A stretch of 9,636 nt of DNA from Acidobacteriota bacterium. Lineage in GTDB: Bacteria > Acidobacteriota > Blastocatellia > Pyrinomonadales > Pyrinomonadaceae. The stretch spans positions 1 through 9,636 of the forward strand of contig SXVE01000059.1 in the NCBI GenBank assembly GCA_005790265.1, written 5' to 3'. The stretch's first letter is position 1. Every line of letters begins with the position of its first letter. The notes below the pieces were generated by a model. The model did not search any database, was not told where the DNA came from, and saw only the letters and a program-made list of their open reading frames with translations. The position numbers were made by a program, and so were the translations under genes. Shown here in pieces: positions 1 to 6,805 of the stretch.

Positions 1-2
1 AC

Positions 3-28
3 GCGGCGAGTTTTGCAAAACTCGCCGC
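3..28. terminator. perfect 26-base palindrome, likely intrinsic terminator
   Basis: Positions 3-28 form a perfect palindrome: GCGGCGAGTTTT followed by GC and AAAACTCGCCGC. In RNA it can fold as an 11-bp GC-rich stem with a TGCA tetraloop. On the plus strand it is followed by a pyrimidine/T-rich run (29-47, including TTTTTTATTTTT), which suits an intrinsic terminator for a plus-strand gene entering from the left. It also lies 30 bases past the stop of the minus-strand PpiD-like gene and could end that transcript too, but the sequence beyond the stem on that side is outside the window. A bidirectional terminator between convergent genes is the simplest reading. Confidence 0.65.
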
Positions 29-57
29 TTCTTCCTTTTTTATTTTTCGATGCTTGA

Positions 58-2043
58 TTAACCTGCCGCCGGAACTGCCGGTTGTTCGGTTACGTTGGCG
101 CCGTCAATTTTTTCAATCGCTTCTTTGTAAACCACAATATCTTTGGCGGTTTCCATTTTCTGTTTGGTCGCGGCGAGATATTCGGCAAAAACTTCGCTTC
201 GTTTTTGCTGCCGCATTGATTGAACTAACGTATCGCGCTGTTTGGCGAAATCGTCCATATTGGCATCCGTTCGTTTGTTGACGGCGACGATGTAATAATT
301 ATCGCCGATTTGAATCGGAGCGGTTGTCGCCGCGCCTTCTTTCAAATTAAAAATGGCGTTTTCCAGTTCTTCACTCGTCGAAGCCGACGGTCCTTGTCCG
401 AGCGGCGAGCCGAGAATAAAGCTTTTCTGTTCCTGCGCTTTCAACCCTTTGCTCTGCGCCGCTGTGCCGAGAGCAGCGGCTGAAGTTGCGCCCTGCGCGA
501 TTTCCTGTGCGATTTGTCCGACTTGGTTGCGCGCTTTTTCCATTTTGACGACTTCGGCAACCTGATTTTTCACTTCTTCAAAATCAGCATCGCGCGGCGC
601 TTTTTTGTCAACGAGCAGCGGAATCGCAAAACCGTTTTGAATCGGAATGCGGTCGCCGACATCGTTCGGATTTTCAATTTTCGCGATGCCTTCTTCAAAC
701 TGCGGCGAGACGCCGATGTTTTCCACATCATCGCCCGGTTTAACATACCCGGTTTCCCTGACCATTTCCTGCGCGCTCATATTCGCTTCCGCCGCAAACT
801 GCTGCGCCGTCGCCTGCACGTCTTTGTTCTGCTGCAAAGCGGCGGTTACTTTCTGCGCGAGTTCGGCGGCAACTCCGTAAGCGCGGCGGTTTCTAAGACT
901 GACTTCCAATTCTTTTCGCGCGTCTTCAAACGATTTCGGAACGTCTTCGCCGCGACGCAGAATAAACATTCTGCCTTGATACGTGATCGGTTCGGTTACT
1001 TCGCCCGGCTGCATCGTCAAAAGCTGCTGATACGGATCGTCGGGTTTATTCGTGTTCTGGCGCACCGGACCGGCGAGTTTTCCGCCGTTGCCCGCCGTCG
1101 CCGGATTTTCCGATTGTCCTTTAGCGAGCTCGCCGAACGCTTCTTCGGAAATTTTTCCGCCGTCTTTGCGCGCGGTTTCGACGATTTGGTTAGCTTTTTC
1201 CGTTACCTGCGCTTCCTGTTCCGGTCGCGGAATGCGAAGCACGATTTCCTGTCCGTTAACGCCCGCTTTTTTGCGTTCCGGCGGCAATTTATCGTATTCC
1301 GCGCGCAAATCTTCGTCGGAAAGTTGGATTTTTTCGCCGATTTTCGCCGTGTTCAAAAACACGTAGCGCACTTTTTTCTGCGGAACGCTGATGTAATAAC
1401 TTTGTTTATTTTTTTCAAAGTATTGTTTGAGTTCTTCGTCCGACGGCTTGATCGTCTGCGCTAAATCGGCACTGTTGACCGGCACGTAAGTCAGATCAAA
1501 CTTAGTGTTTTTGCGTTTGTAATCATTCAAAACTTCGTCTTCGGAAACGGAAACGCCCGATGTGACGAATGCTTCAAGTTTTTGCGCGCTTATTTGATCG
1601 CGCACCGATTGTTCATAACCGGAAACGCTGCCGAATTGATCGGCGGCATTTTGTTCGTAAGCCTTTTGATCGAACGGCGCGGTGCTCGTGCTGAACTGTC
1701 GGCGAATCTCGGCGGCAACTTCCGCATCAGTCGCGCGCAAACCGACCCGGTCGGCTTCGATACGCGCGATTCGATTGCGAATCAAACCGTCGAGCATAAA
1801 TTTGGCGGGCAGAGTTTGACCGCCGCCGTAAGCCGCCATATTTTCTTTCTGGCGGGCGATTTCGCCGACCGTGATCGTCTCAGAGCCGACTTTCGCCGCC
1901 GCTTCTTCGCTTCGTAAAAGATTCGCTTGAACGTTGGTCGGCGTCGGCGCGTAGAAAACAACCAGACTGACCACCATTAAAACGGCAAACAATAAAAGAA
2001 CAAAATTGCGTGTTCTTTCCATACGCTTGAAAAACTTTAACAT
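58..2043 (-). CDS. ppiD: PpiD/SurA-like membrane-anchored parvulin-family periplasmic chaperone
   Basis: This 661-residue protein has the layout of PpiD, the inner-membrane folding factor that helps proteins leaving the Sec translocon; E. coli PpiD is of similar length. Residues 1-13 are basic, 14-31 form one hydrophobic anchor, and the rest should be periplasmic. A SurA/PpiD N-terminal region covers about 48-215, starting with KVGSETITVGEI. A parvulin domain covers about 264-366, with the family features FGELAKGQSENPA and NGGKLAGP. The C-terminal half (about 445-630) resembles a second degenerate domain. Residues aligning with the two active-site histidines look replaced (E266 in EIVLRI; M359/F360 in GRMFIL), so catalysis is doubtful and a holdase role is more likely; E. 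coli PpiD is also considered inactive as an isomerase. The start is supported by AGGAA about 9 bases upstream. It appears to be transcribed alone, ending near the 3-28 palindrome. The PpiD identity is confident; the exact symbol is by analogy. Confidence 0.9.
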   Translation of the reverse strand: MLKFFKRMERTRNFVLLLFAVLMVVSLVVFYAPTPTNVQANLLRSEEAAAKVGSETITVGEIARQKENMAAYGGGQTLPAKFMLDGLIRNRIARIEADRVGLRATDAEVAAEIRRQFSTSTAPFDQKAYEQNAADQFGSVSGYEQSVRDQISAQKLEAFVTSGVSVSEDEVLNDYKRKNTKFDLTYVPVNSADLAQTIKPSDEELKQYFEKNKQSYYISVPQKKVRYVFLNTAKIGEKIQLSDEDLRAEYDKLPPERKKAGVNGQEIVLRIPRPEQEAQVTEKANQIVETARKDGGKISEEAFGELAKGQSENPATAGNGGKLAGPVRQNTNKPDDPYQQLLTMQPGEVTEPITYQGRMFILRRGEDVPKSFEDARKELEVSLRNRRAYGVAAELAQKVTAALQQNKDVQATAQQFAAEANMSAQEMVRETGYVKPGDDVENIGVSPQFEEGIAKIENPNDVGDRIPIQNGFAIPLLVDKKAPRDADFEEVKNQVAEVVKMEKARNQVGQIAQEIAQGATSAAALGTAAQSKGLKAQEQKSFILGSPLGQGPSASTSEELENAIFNLKEGAATTAPIQIGDNYYIVAVNKRTDANMDDFAKQRDTLVQSMRQQKRSEVFAEYLAATKQKMETAKDIVVYKEAIEKIDGANVTEQPAVPAAG

Positions 2044-2104
2044 TTATTTGTTTCCTGCTATTTGAAGATTTGAATTAAATTTTTAACCGTTCGGACAAAC
2101 CGCG

Positions 2105-2133
2105 ATTTTATCAGATAACCGTACAATGTCCAA
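2105..2133 (-). promoter_or_regulatory. candidate promoter of the PpiD-like gene
   Basis: On the minus strand, TTGGAC (2133-2128) is separated by 17 bases from TAAAAT (2110-2105). The -10 box is preceded by TGA, making an extended TG-N -10 element. Transcription would start near 2098, leaving a leader of about 55 bases with AGGAA before the ATG at 2043. The -35 box matches the sigma-70 consensus only in its TTG, so the extended -10 is the main support. Confidence 0.45.
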
Positions 2134-2201
2134 TGCCAAAAGGCTTTACCGATTAATTATTGCTGCGGATTTGATGCGGCAAATTTCCGAAAAGTAACCG
2201 A

Positions 2202-2242
2202 AGAAATTACCGGAGCGGGAAAATTTCGCTCCCGTAATTTCT
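2202..2242. terminator. long hairpin after the kinase gene
   Basis: The arms 2202-2217 and 2227-2242 pair at 15 of 16 positions; the single mismatch is C2211/C2233, and the loop is about nine bases. It lies 55 bases past the stop of the minus-strand kinase gene and roughly 100 bases before the candidate PpiD promoter, so it probably ends the triad transcript. No good T-run follows on the minus strand (TTCGGTTACTTTTCGG), so it may instead stabilise a 3' end or be a dispersed palindromic repeat. Confidence 0.45.
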
Positions 2243-2296
2243 GCCGCTGTAAAGTAAACCCACAGTTCGATGTTGCTGACGATGGCGATTTTTCTT

Positions 2297-5104
2297 TCAT
2301 TTTGCCTGAATTATTTCTCTCTCATCCGTCGCGGAACTTTCCTTGAGATCAATCTGTTTACGCAGTTTTTCGGCAGCCAGACTATCAATGTTTAAAAGTT
2401 CCCCGTAATACCGTCGCGCGCCTTCGCGGTCGCCTTTCTTGAAGAGACAGATGCCTATTTCTACGCGTGAATCGGTATCTGTCAAAGATTTATCAACGGC
2501 TTTCCGAAACGCTTCGATCGCCGCCGGGTAATCTTTCAACTGTTTGCACGCCAAACCAAGATTGTAATAAGCGACTTGCACGGACGGATCTTGTTCGATT
2601 ATTTCAGTAAAAGTTTGGCGCGCTTCGCGGTAATTCTTCAGCATATACTGATTCATTCCGATATAGATCTGTGTGTTAATCGAATCGTTTGCGGCTGATT
2701 GCTTAAGAAATTTTAGCGACTCTTGATATTTTTTCTGGTCATAAAGCGTTATTCCCAATTTATTGATGATTTTTAGATTGTTCTGATTAAGCCGAACGGC
2801 AAGCCGCAGTTTTTTTTCAGCGACATTGTTGTCTGAAACCGAAAGCGTTTGCCGGTATAATTCCGCCGCGGCGCCGTCGCGGTAAGAACCGTTTAATTTC
2901 GCGATTTCCGCGTCCGTGATTTTTTCGGAAACGTAGTATTCACTCATATCATCGCTAAATTGCGACGCGTTTTGCTTTCCTGAATAAACCGTGTGTTTTT
3001 CGGCGATATTCGGAGGATTTCCTTGTGCTGATCCGGTGTCGTAAGCTCGCGAATCGTAATTCTCAGCATCGCGCACAACGTGCGCCGGCGGCTGATTTAA
3101 ATAAACGATATTGCCGAAAAGATACATAAAAAACGCGACAAAAATCATTAAGCCGAGCGCCGGAGCCTGAAATTTGAGCGCCGTCATATCCTTTTCCGCC
3201 TGCGCCAGTTCTTTGGCTAAAACGCTCGCTTTGGCTGACAATTCCTGCTGCTGACGGCGAACGCGCGCCGAATTTAAACGGAGCGCGACGAGCAATCCGC
3301 CGATTTCGCGTTCGATTTTTTGGCGCGTTTCCGAGCTTTTTTGTTCGACGGTTTCTTCGACTTTTTGAAACACAGTCATATCCGGCTGATACTGAAAATC
3401 CTGTTCGAGACTGCGCCGCCAATCGAGCAGTTTGCGCACGCTCGCGTCGCCCATTCCCGGCATTATCGAGCGCAAACGCGGCTGTTCAATGTCGGCGGCT
3501 GTTTTCACGCCGAAGCTGCGCAGAATCGCCAATCGTTTTTCGCCGATGCCGGAAATGTGATTTTCGGTCAGGCGAAACGATGCGAGATAATTTTCGATTT
3601 CTCGCTGAAAATGCGCGTCCTGAAATTTTTTCAACTCCAAGCGGCTGTCTCTGTGCAGATTTTGATAAGCGCCGATTTTCTGCCGAATATCAGTCAAACT
3701 AACGCCGAGTTCCGACGGCGCGAGCGCTTTCGACCATTCGGCGGCGAGCTTTTCCCAGTGCCGCCGCGCCATATCGAGATTGACTTCCAAATCAATTTTG
3801 TGCGTTTTGGCAAAATTATTAAAAACTGTGATGGAGACGATCAAAACGATGCCTAGCGGAATAAAAAAACATGCGCCCTGAGAAACGAAAATACAAAAAA
3901 GACTGACGATAATCTGAACGGCGACAATCCAGACGAGCCGTTGCTGCACAACTTTTCGCGTGTTTTGCGCCGCTTTCGATGTGGTCAGCGCGGCAACGCC
4001 TGATTTCGGCATGACCGCCGGAAGATTGCTCGAAACGTCGAGGCTCGCCACGAGATTTTCGACCGTGAAAATATTAAAGTTTTCGCCGTCCGAAAGCCGA
4101 TTCGTCTGGCTGACAAACGGAAACAGCATCAATCCGGTTTGCGTTTCGAGCGCGCACCACGGACACGCATCGAGTTCGTTGTAAAAATGGTGTCCGGGAT
4201 GCATTTTGCACGATTGCAGATTGTTCGATAAATCTTCGAGCGCTTCGATCCATTCGCGCGGCGTCGGACGATCTTCGGTCAAAAAAGCGCGCTCGAACAT
4301 CATCGCGACGCGCGGCGAAACCGCATCGAGCGAGAGCGTTCCCGGCGGCTGTTTCACTTTCCACAAATGCGCGTCTTTGCCGTAAGCGAACCGCAGCTCG
4401 CGAATGCAGTCTTCGAGCGATTTATCTTCGCCGCCCGTGTAATTTCCGGCAAACGGGTGTCTGCCCAAAAAAAGCAGTTGAAAAACGATGACGGCGAGAC
4501 CGAAATTGTCGTGTTTTTCCGCGCGTTCGACCAAACTTAAATTAACGCCCTGCAATTCCGGCGCGAGATGCGTCGCCACGCCGACTTCGCACGGATAACG
4601 GTAATCTTCGATTTTGATGCTGTAACTGTCGCAGTCAATTAACTTGACAGTTCCGTCGGCAAGCACGACGCAGTTGCCGTGATTGACATCGCCCATCACG
4701 TGTTCGCGGCGATGCAGCGCGTAAAAAGCGCGCGCGACGTTTGCCGCCGTGTGAACGAGAAATTGCCACGTCGCTTCGGGAAAATAAACACGGCGGCTTT
4801 TCAGCGAATAAAGCTCGTGAATTTCTTTGGCTTTGACGTTCGGCATTAAGAATCCGACGACTTTTCCGTTCGGCGCGTCGTGCAGAGTGTCAACAATCCA
4901 CGCGGCGACTTTTAACAATTGTTCGTCTTTATTGTCCGCCATCCAGCGCAGTTTGCGCCCCTTTTCGTCGGAAATCGGCTCGTGATAAATTTTCGCGACC
5001 GTCTGCGGATCGTCAGGACACAGAAAAACCGTTCCCTCGCCGCCGCTTCCGACGCGTTCGGCAAGAACGTAAGGCTGATTTTTGCTGTCGTAAAAAGTGA
5101 GCAT
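2297..5104 (-). CDS. membrane Ser/Thr-kinase-like protein with HhH and TPR domains (YegI-like, TerY-P triad kinase)
   Basis: This 935-residue signalling protein is the kinase of a vWA-PP2C-kinase triad. Kinase domain, about 11-295: Gly loop VGSGGEGTVF (18-27), K38 in VAKIY, catalytic loop GDVNHGN (138-144, D139 and N144), metal-binding D157 in LIDCDSY, APE (181-183), D199 and R279. All core catalytic residues are present. A Cys/His knuckle follows (C299, H305 or H306, C314, C317 in CPWC). Two membrane helices (about 389-407 and 410-428) form a hairpin. Then come a coiled-coil segment (435-510), tandem helix-hairpin-helix motifs (about 512-565, GIGEKR and GMGDAS), more coiled coil (575-645), a third membrane helix (about 649-668) and four to five TPR-like repeats (about 744-905). 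With a cytoplasmic kinase, this topology puts the TPRs outside. E. coli YegI (about 650 residues) lacks such a TPR tail. No clear ribosome site precedes the start. The TPR-encoding part looks lower in G+C (about 40% over 2521-2820) than the kinase part. Confidence 0.88.
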   Translation of the reverse strand: MLTFYDSKNQPYVLAERVGSGGEGTVFLCPDDPQTVAKIYHEPISDEKGRKLRWMADNKDEQLLKVAAWIVDTLHDAPNGKVVGFLMPNVKAKEIHELYSLKSRRVYFPEATWQFLVHTAANVARAFYALHRREHVMGDVNHGNCVVLADGTVKLIDCDSYSIKIEDYRYPCEVGVATHLAPELQGVNLSLVERAEKHDNFGLAVIVFQLLFLGRHPFAGNYTGGEDKSLEDCIRELRFAYGKDAHLWKVKQPPGTLSLDAVSPRVAMMFERAFLTEDRPTPREWIEALEDLSNNLQSCKMHPGHHFYNELDACPWCALETQTGLMLFPFVSQTNRLSDGENFNIFTVENLVASLDVSSNLPAVMPKSGVAALTTSKAAQNTRKVVQQRLVWIVAVQIIVSLFCIFVSQGACFFIPLGIVLIVSITVFNNFAKTHKIDLEVNLDMARRHWEKLAAEWSKALAPSELGVSLTDIRQKIGAYQNLHRDSRLELKKFQDAHFQREIENYLASFRLTENHISGIGEKRLAILRSFGVKTAADIEQPRLRSIMPGMGDASVRKLLDWRRSLEQDFQYQPDMTVFQKVEETVEQKSSETRQKIEREIGGLLVALRLNSARVRRQQQELSAKASVLAKELAQAEKDMTALKFQAPALGLMIFVAFFMYLFGNIVYLNQPPAHVVRDAENYDSRAYDTGSAQGNPPNIAEKHTVYSGKQNASQFSDDMSEYYVSEKITDAEIAKLNGSYRDGAAAELYRQTLSVSDNNVAEKKLRLAVRLNQNNLKIINKLGITLYDQKKYQESLKFLKQSAANDSINTQIYIGMNQYMLKNYREARQTFTEIIEQDPSVQVAYYNLGLACKQLKDYPAAIEAFRKAVDKSLTDTDSRVEIGICLFKKGDREGARRYYGELLNIDSLAAEKLRKQIDLKESSATDEREIIQAK

Positions 5105-5118
5105 AAATTTTGGTAGTT

Positions 5119-5197
5119 ATGAATGGTGAATAATGAATGATGAGAAGGATTAACCTCTTTTTTATTTATTATTCATCGCTCATCATTCACCATTTAT
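5119..5197. repeat. intergenic inverted repeat between the phosphatase and kinase genes
   Basis: Plus-strand copy A (5119-5144) reads ATGAATGGTGAAT-AATGAAT-GATGAG. Minus-strand copy B (5197-5179) reads ATAAATGGTGAAT-GATGAG, which is A without the central seven bases and with one substitution. The arms flank an AT-rich loop of about 34 bases (5145-5178). In the minus-strand transcript, GGTGAAT and GATGAG can pair with their partners around a 7-base bulge. Copy B overlaps the phosphatase stop codon. No T-run follows, so an mRNA processing or stability element, or a mobile palindromic repeat, is as likely as a terminator. Confidence 0.6.
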
Positions 5198-5985
5198 CAT
5201 TTTTCTGTTCTCCGCGATGCCAAAACGATTGTTTTGTCGTCGTCGGTTTTCTCGTTGATTTTCGGCGCGCCGAGAAAGTTTGCGAGTTTTTCGCTCAAAC
5301 CGTTCATATTGCCGTTTCCGTTTTTCAGCGGCGCGATCATCGGCATCAAAAACGGTTCGTGCGGCTGATTTGTTTGATAATTGACCGCGATTGGAAAAAT
5401 TCCGTCGGAAAACAAAATCACATCTTCGATTGATTGTTCAAACAACGCGAATTGCAATCGTTCGGCGGCTGTTTCGTCCGTTAAAAAATCGGTCGTATTA
5501 ACGTAAAGCGCGTCGCTCGGTTCAATCGCAAAACCGTAACTTCCCTGCTCGCCCGAAGCGGAGATGACGATTCCGCCGTCGCCGATTTGAAAAAAAACCG
5601 CGCATTCGCCGCCGACGACCGCGCCGAGAAAAGTCGAAGCGTATTCGCGAATGATTTTATCGTCGGCTCGCGCCGTTTCGCCCATTTTCACTTGAAAATA
5701 AGCGATCCAGCGCCGCCCGAAATCAGCGTTGAGCGATTTGAGCGAAGCGTTTTCCGCCGCGAGAAACCGTTCGATTTGCTCGACAAAAAGCGCGCAGGCG
5801 AGTTCCGCGCCCAGATGTCCGTCCGAAGTGCTGCCCGCGCCGTCGGCAACCGCCGCGATTAATACTTCTTCCGCGCCTTTTGCGATCGTTCTGCACACGA
5901 AACGATCCTGACAAATCGTGTTTTGAGCGAGATGCGCCGCGCCGACGACCGAAGCGTGAGCGTAGCGCCAAACCGTTGAATTCAT
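5197..5985 (-). CDS. PP2C-type Ser/Thr protein phosphatase (YegK/PphC-like)
   Basis: This 262-residue cytoplasmic metal-dependent phosphatase presumably reverses phosphorylation by the neighbouring kinase. PP2C motifs are in order: ASVVGAAHL (11-19) and CQDRF (25-29) at the N-terminus, metal-binding D48 in VADGAGS, STFLGAVV (117-124), D136 in IGDGG, D194 in LFSDGI, and D249/D250 in TDDDKTIVL. All expected metal ligands are present, and the length suits this minimal PP2C class. The ATG at 5985 was chosen because it overlaps the vWA stop (TAATG), has GGCGGAAG just upstream, and puts the family's N-terminal motif at the usual distance. An in-frame ATG at 6000 would add five residues (MGGSL). The overlap implies translational coupling with the vWA gene and suggests the two proteins act together. 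Confidence 0.92.
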   Translation of the reverse strand: MNSTVWRYAHASVVGAAHLAQNTICQDRFVCRTIAKGAEEVLIAAVADGAGSTSDGHLGAELACALFVEQIERFLAAENASLKSLNADFGRRWIAYFQVKMGETARADDKIIREYASTFLGAVVGGECAVFFQIGDGGIVISASGEQGSYGFAIEPSDALYVNTTDFLTDETAAERLQFALFEQSIEDVILFSDGIFPIAVNYQTNQPHEPFLMPMIAPLKNGNGNMNGLSEKLANFLGAPKINEKTDDDKTIVLASRRTEK

Positions 5986-6671
5986 TAAACTTCCGCCCAT
6001 CCGTAAGGCTTGTAATCGGGAATGTCAACTTTGTCGCCGGGATTCGAGCGCGAAACGTTTTTTAATGAAGCCGAAAGCCAGAGAAAAAATTCGTTGAAGC
6101 GAACGCCGCTCAATTTCAGCGGTTCGCGTACGCTGATCTGCCGCAGAATGTCGAAATCCGCGCCTTCGACGCCGAGCGCGAAAAACGAAAACGATTTGTT
6201 TTCTTCGCCCGCGCGAATCGCCGACGGCAGATTTTTCCAATTATCGGTCGGCGCGCCGTCGGTAATCAAAAAAATCCACGGGCGAAATAATTTGATGCCG
6301 TTGTCGCGCAAAATCTGTTTGCGATTTTGCAGCAGACCGAGTCCGCGCTGCACGGCGGCGGCGAGCGGCGTGTCGCCCGCGGCTTCGAGACGCGGCGGAC
6401 GAAATTCGTCGGCGGTCGTAAAATCCTGCATCACGGCGACCGGACCGAACGTTACAACCGCAATCTCGACTCTTTTCATACTCAGCGAATCGGAAAAAAG
6501 CTCTTGCCGAAACATTTGCAAACCGCGATTGAGCTGTTCGATTGATTCGCCCTGCATCGAACCCGAAGTGTCGAGCAGAAGCACGCACGGACAGCGCGGC
6601 TCGGGATTTTCAGCAAATTCGGCGGCGGCAAACGGCTGCTGTTCGTCGTAATTGTAGGTGTGATTGTCCAT
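5985..6671 (-). CDS. von Willebrand A domain protein (YegL/TerY-like)
   Basis: This 228-residue protein is mostly one vWA domain, a metal-dependent protein-binding fold. The MIDAS site is complete: DTSGSM (34-39, with D34, S36, S38), T101 in GDTPL, and D138 in LITDGAPTD. An acidic, low-complexity stretch of about 25 residues precedes it, and the tail ends in IPDYKPYGWAEV. No signal peptide or membrane segment is seen, so it is cytoplasmic. Small stand-alone vWA proteins of this type (E. coli YegL, TerY) are encoded with a PP2C phosphatase and a kinase-like protein, exactly the arrangement here; it is the first gene of the minus-strand triad. A scaffold or substrate-adaptor role is inferred from vWA biology. 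No Shine-Dalgarno sequence is visible before the start, and the next in-frame ATG would cut into the MIDAS motif, so this start is the best choice. Confidence 0.92.
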   Translation of the reverse strand: MDNHTYNYDEQQPFAAAEFAENPEPRCPCVLLLDTSGSMQGESIEQLNRGLQMFRQELFSDSLSMKRVEIAVVTFGPVAVMQDFTTADEFRPPRLEAAGDTPLAAAVQRGLGLLQNRKQILRDNGIKLFRPWIFLITDGAPTDNWKNLPSAIRAGEENKSFSFFALGVEGADFDILRQISVREPLKLSGVRFNEFFLWLSASLKNVSRSNPGDKVDIPDYKPYGWAEV

Positions 6672-6689
6672 ATTTTTTGGAGATGTCTA

Positions 6690-6719
6690 ATGATAAATCC
6701 GTTGCACGGGCAAAGGCAA
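6690..6719 (-). promoter_or_regulatory. candidate promoter of the vWA-PP2C-kinase operon
   Basis: On the minus strand, TTGCCT (6719-6714) is followed after 18 bases by TATCAT (6695-6690), five of six matches to the -10 consensus. Transcription would begin near 6683, giving a leader of only about a dozen bases before the ATG at 6671. This fits the absence of a ribosome binding site. The -35 box is only moderate. Confidence 0.3.
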
Positions 6720-6725
6720 TATTTT

Positions 6726-6740
6726 TTGTCGCGGCGACAA
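6726..6740. promoter_or_regulatory. 15-base inverted repeat in the nadK/vWA divergent region
   Basis: TTGTCGC-G-GCGACAA is a perfect inverted repeat with 7-base arms around one central base. It sits near the middle of the 134-base region between two divergent genes, just upstream of the candidate vWA promoter. Its position and symmetry suit a site for a dimeric regulator. A chance palindrome cannot be excluded. Confidence 0.3.
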
Positions 6741-6768
6741 TTAATAAAACGCGCGGCTCTTTCGGCGG

Positions 6769-6797
6769 TTGCAGTTTTTTTTCGATTATTCGATGAT
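6769..6797 (+). promoter_or_regulatory. weak candidate nadK promoter
   Basis: TTGCAG (6769-6774) and GATGAT (6792-6797) are spaced by 17 bases. Each box is an imperfect match (four of six). If used, transcription would begin within a few bases of the ATG at 6806, making the message essentially leaderless. That agrees with the lack of any purine-rich ribosome site before nadK. Confidence 0.2.
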
Positions 6798-6805
6798 TTA
6801 TCAAA

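Noticed and set aside
514..1464. Long open frame (316 codons) on the plus strand.
   Set aside because: It lies wholly opposite the PpiD-like gene and gives an Arg/Phe-rich translation typical of the complement of a coding frame; no motif or ribosome site supports it.
2157..2300. 47-codon minus-strand frame whose ATG overlaps the kinase stop (ATGA).
   Set aside because: The overlap is suggestive, but the frame runs through the 2202-2242 hairpin, has no recognisable protein pattern and uses mixed, low-complexity residues. A terminator region is the better reading.
3320..3856. Open frame of 178 codons on the plus strand.
   Set aside because: It is antisense to the kinase gene, rich in Phe and Arg, and has no domain pattern.
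5119..5200. CRISPR-like repeats.
   Set aside because: There are only two copies, in inverted orientation, of low complexity, with no regular spacers or cas genes.
6022..6651. Open frame of 209 codons on the plus strand.
   Set aside because: It is the antisense of the vWA gene, whose MIDAS motifs are intact on the other strand; its Ser/Arg-rich translation has no family features.
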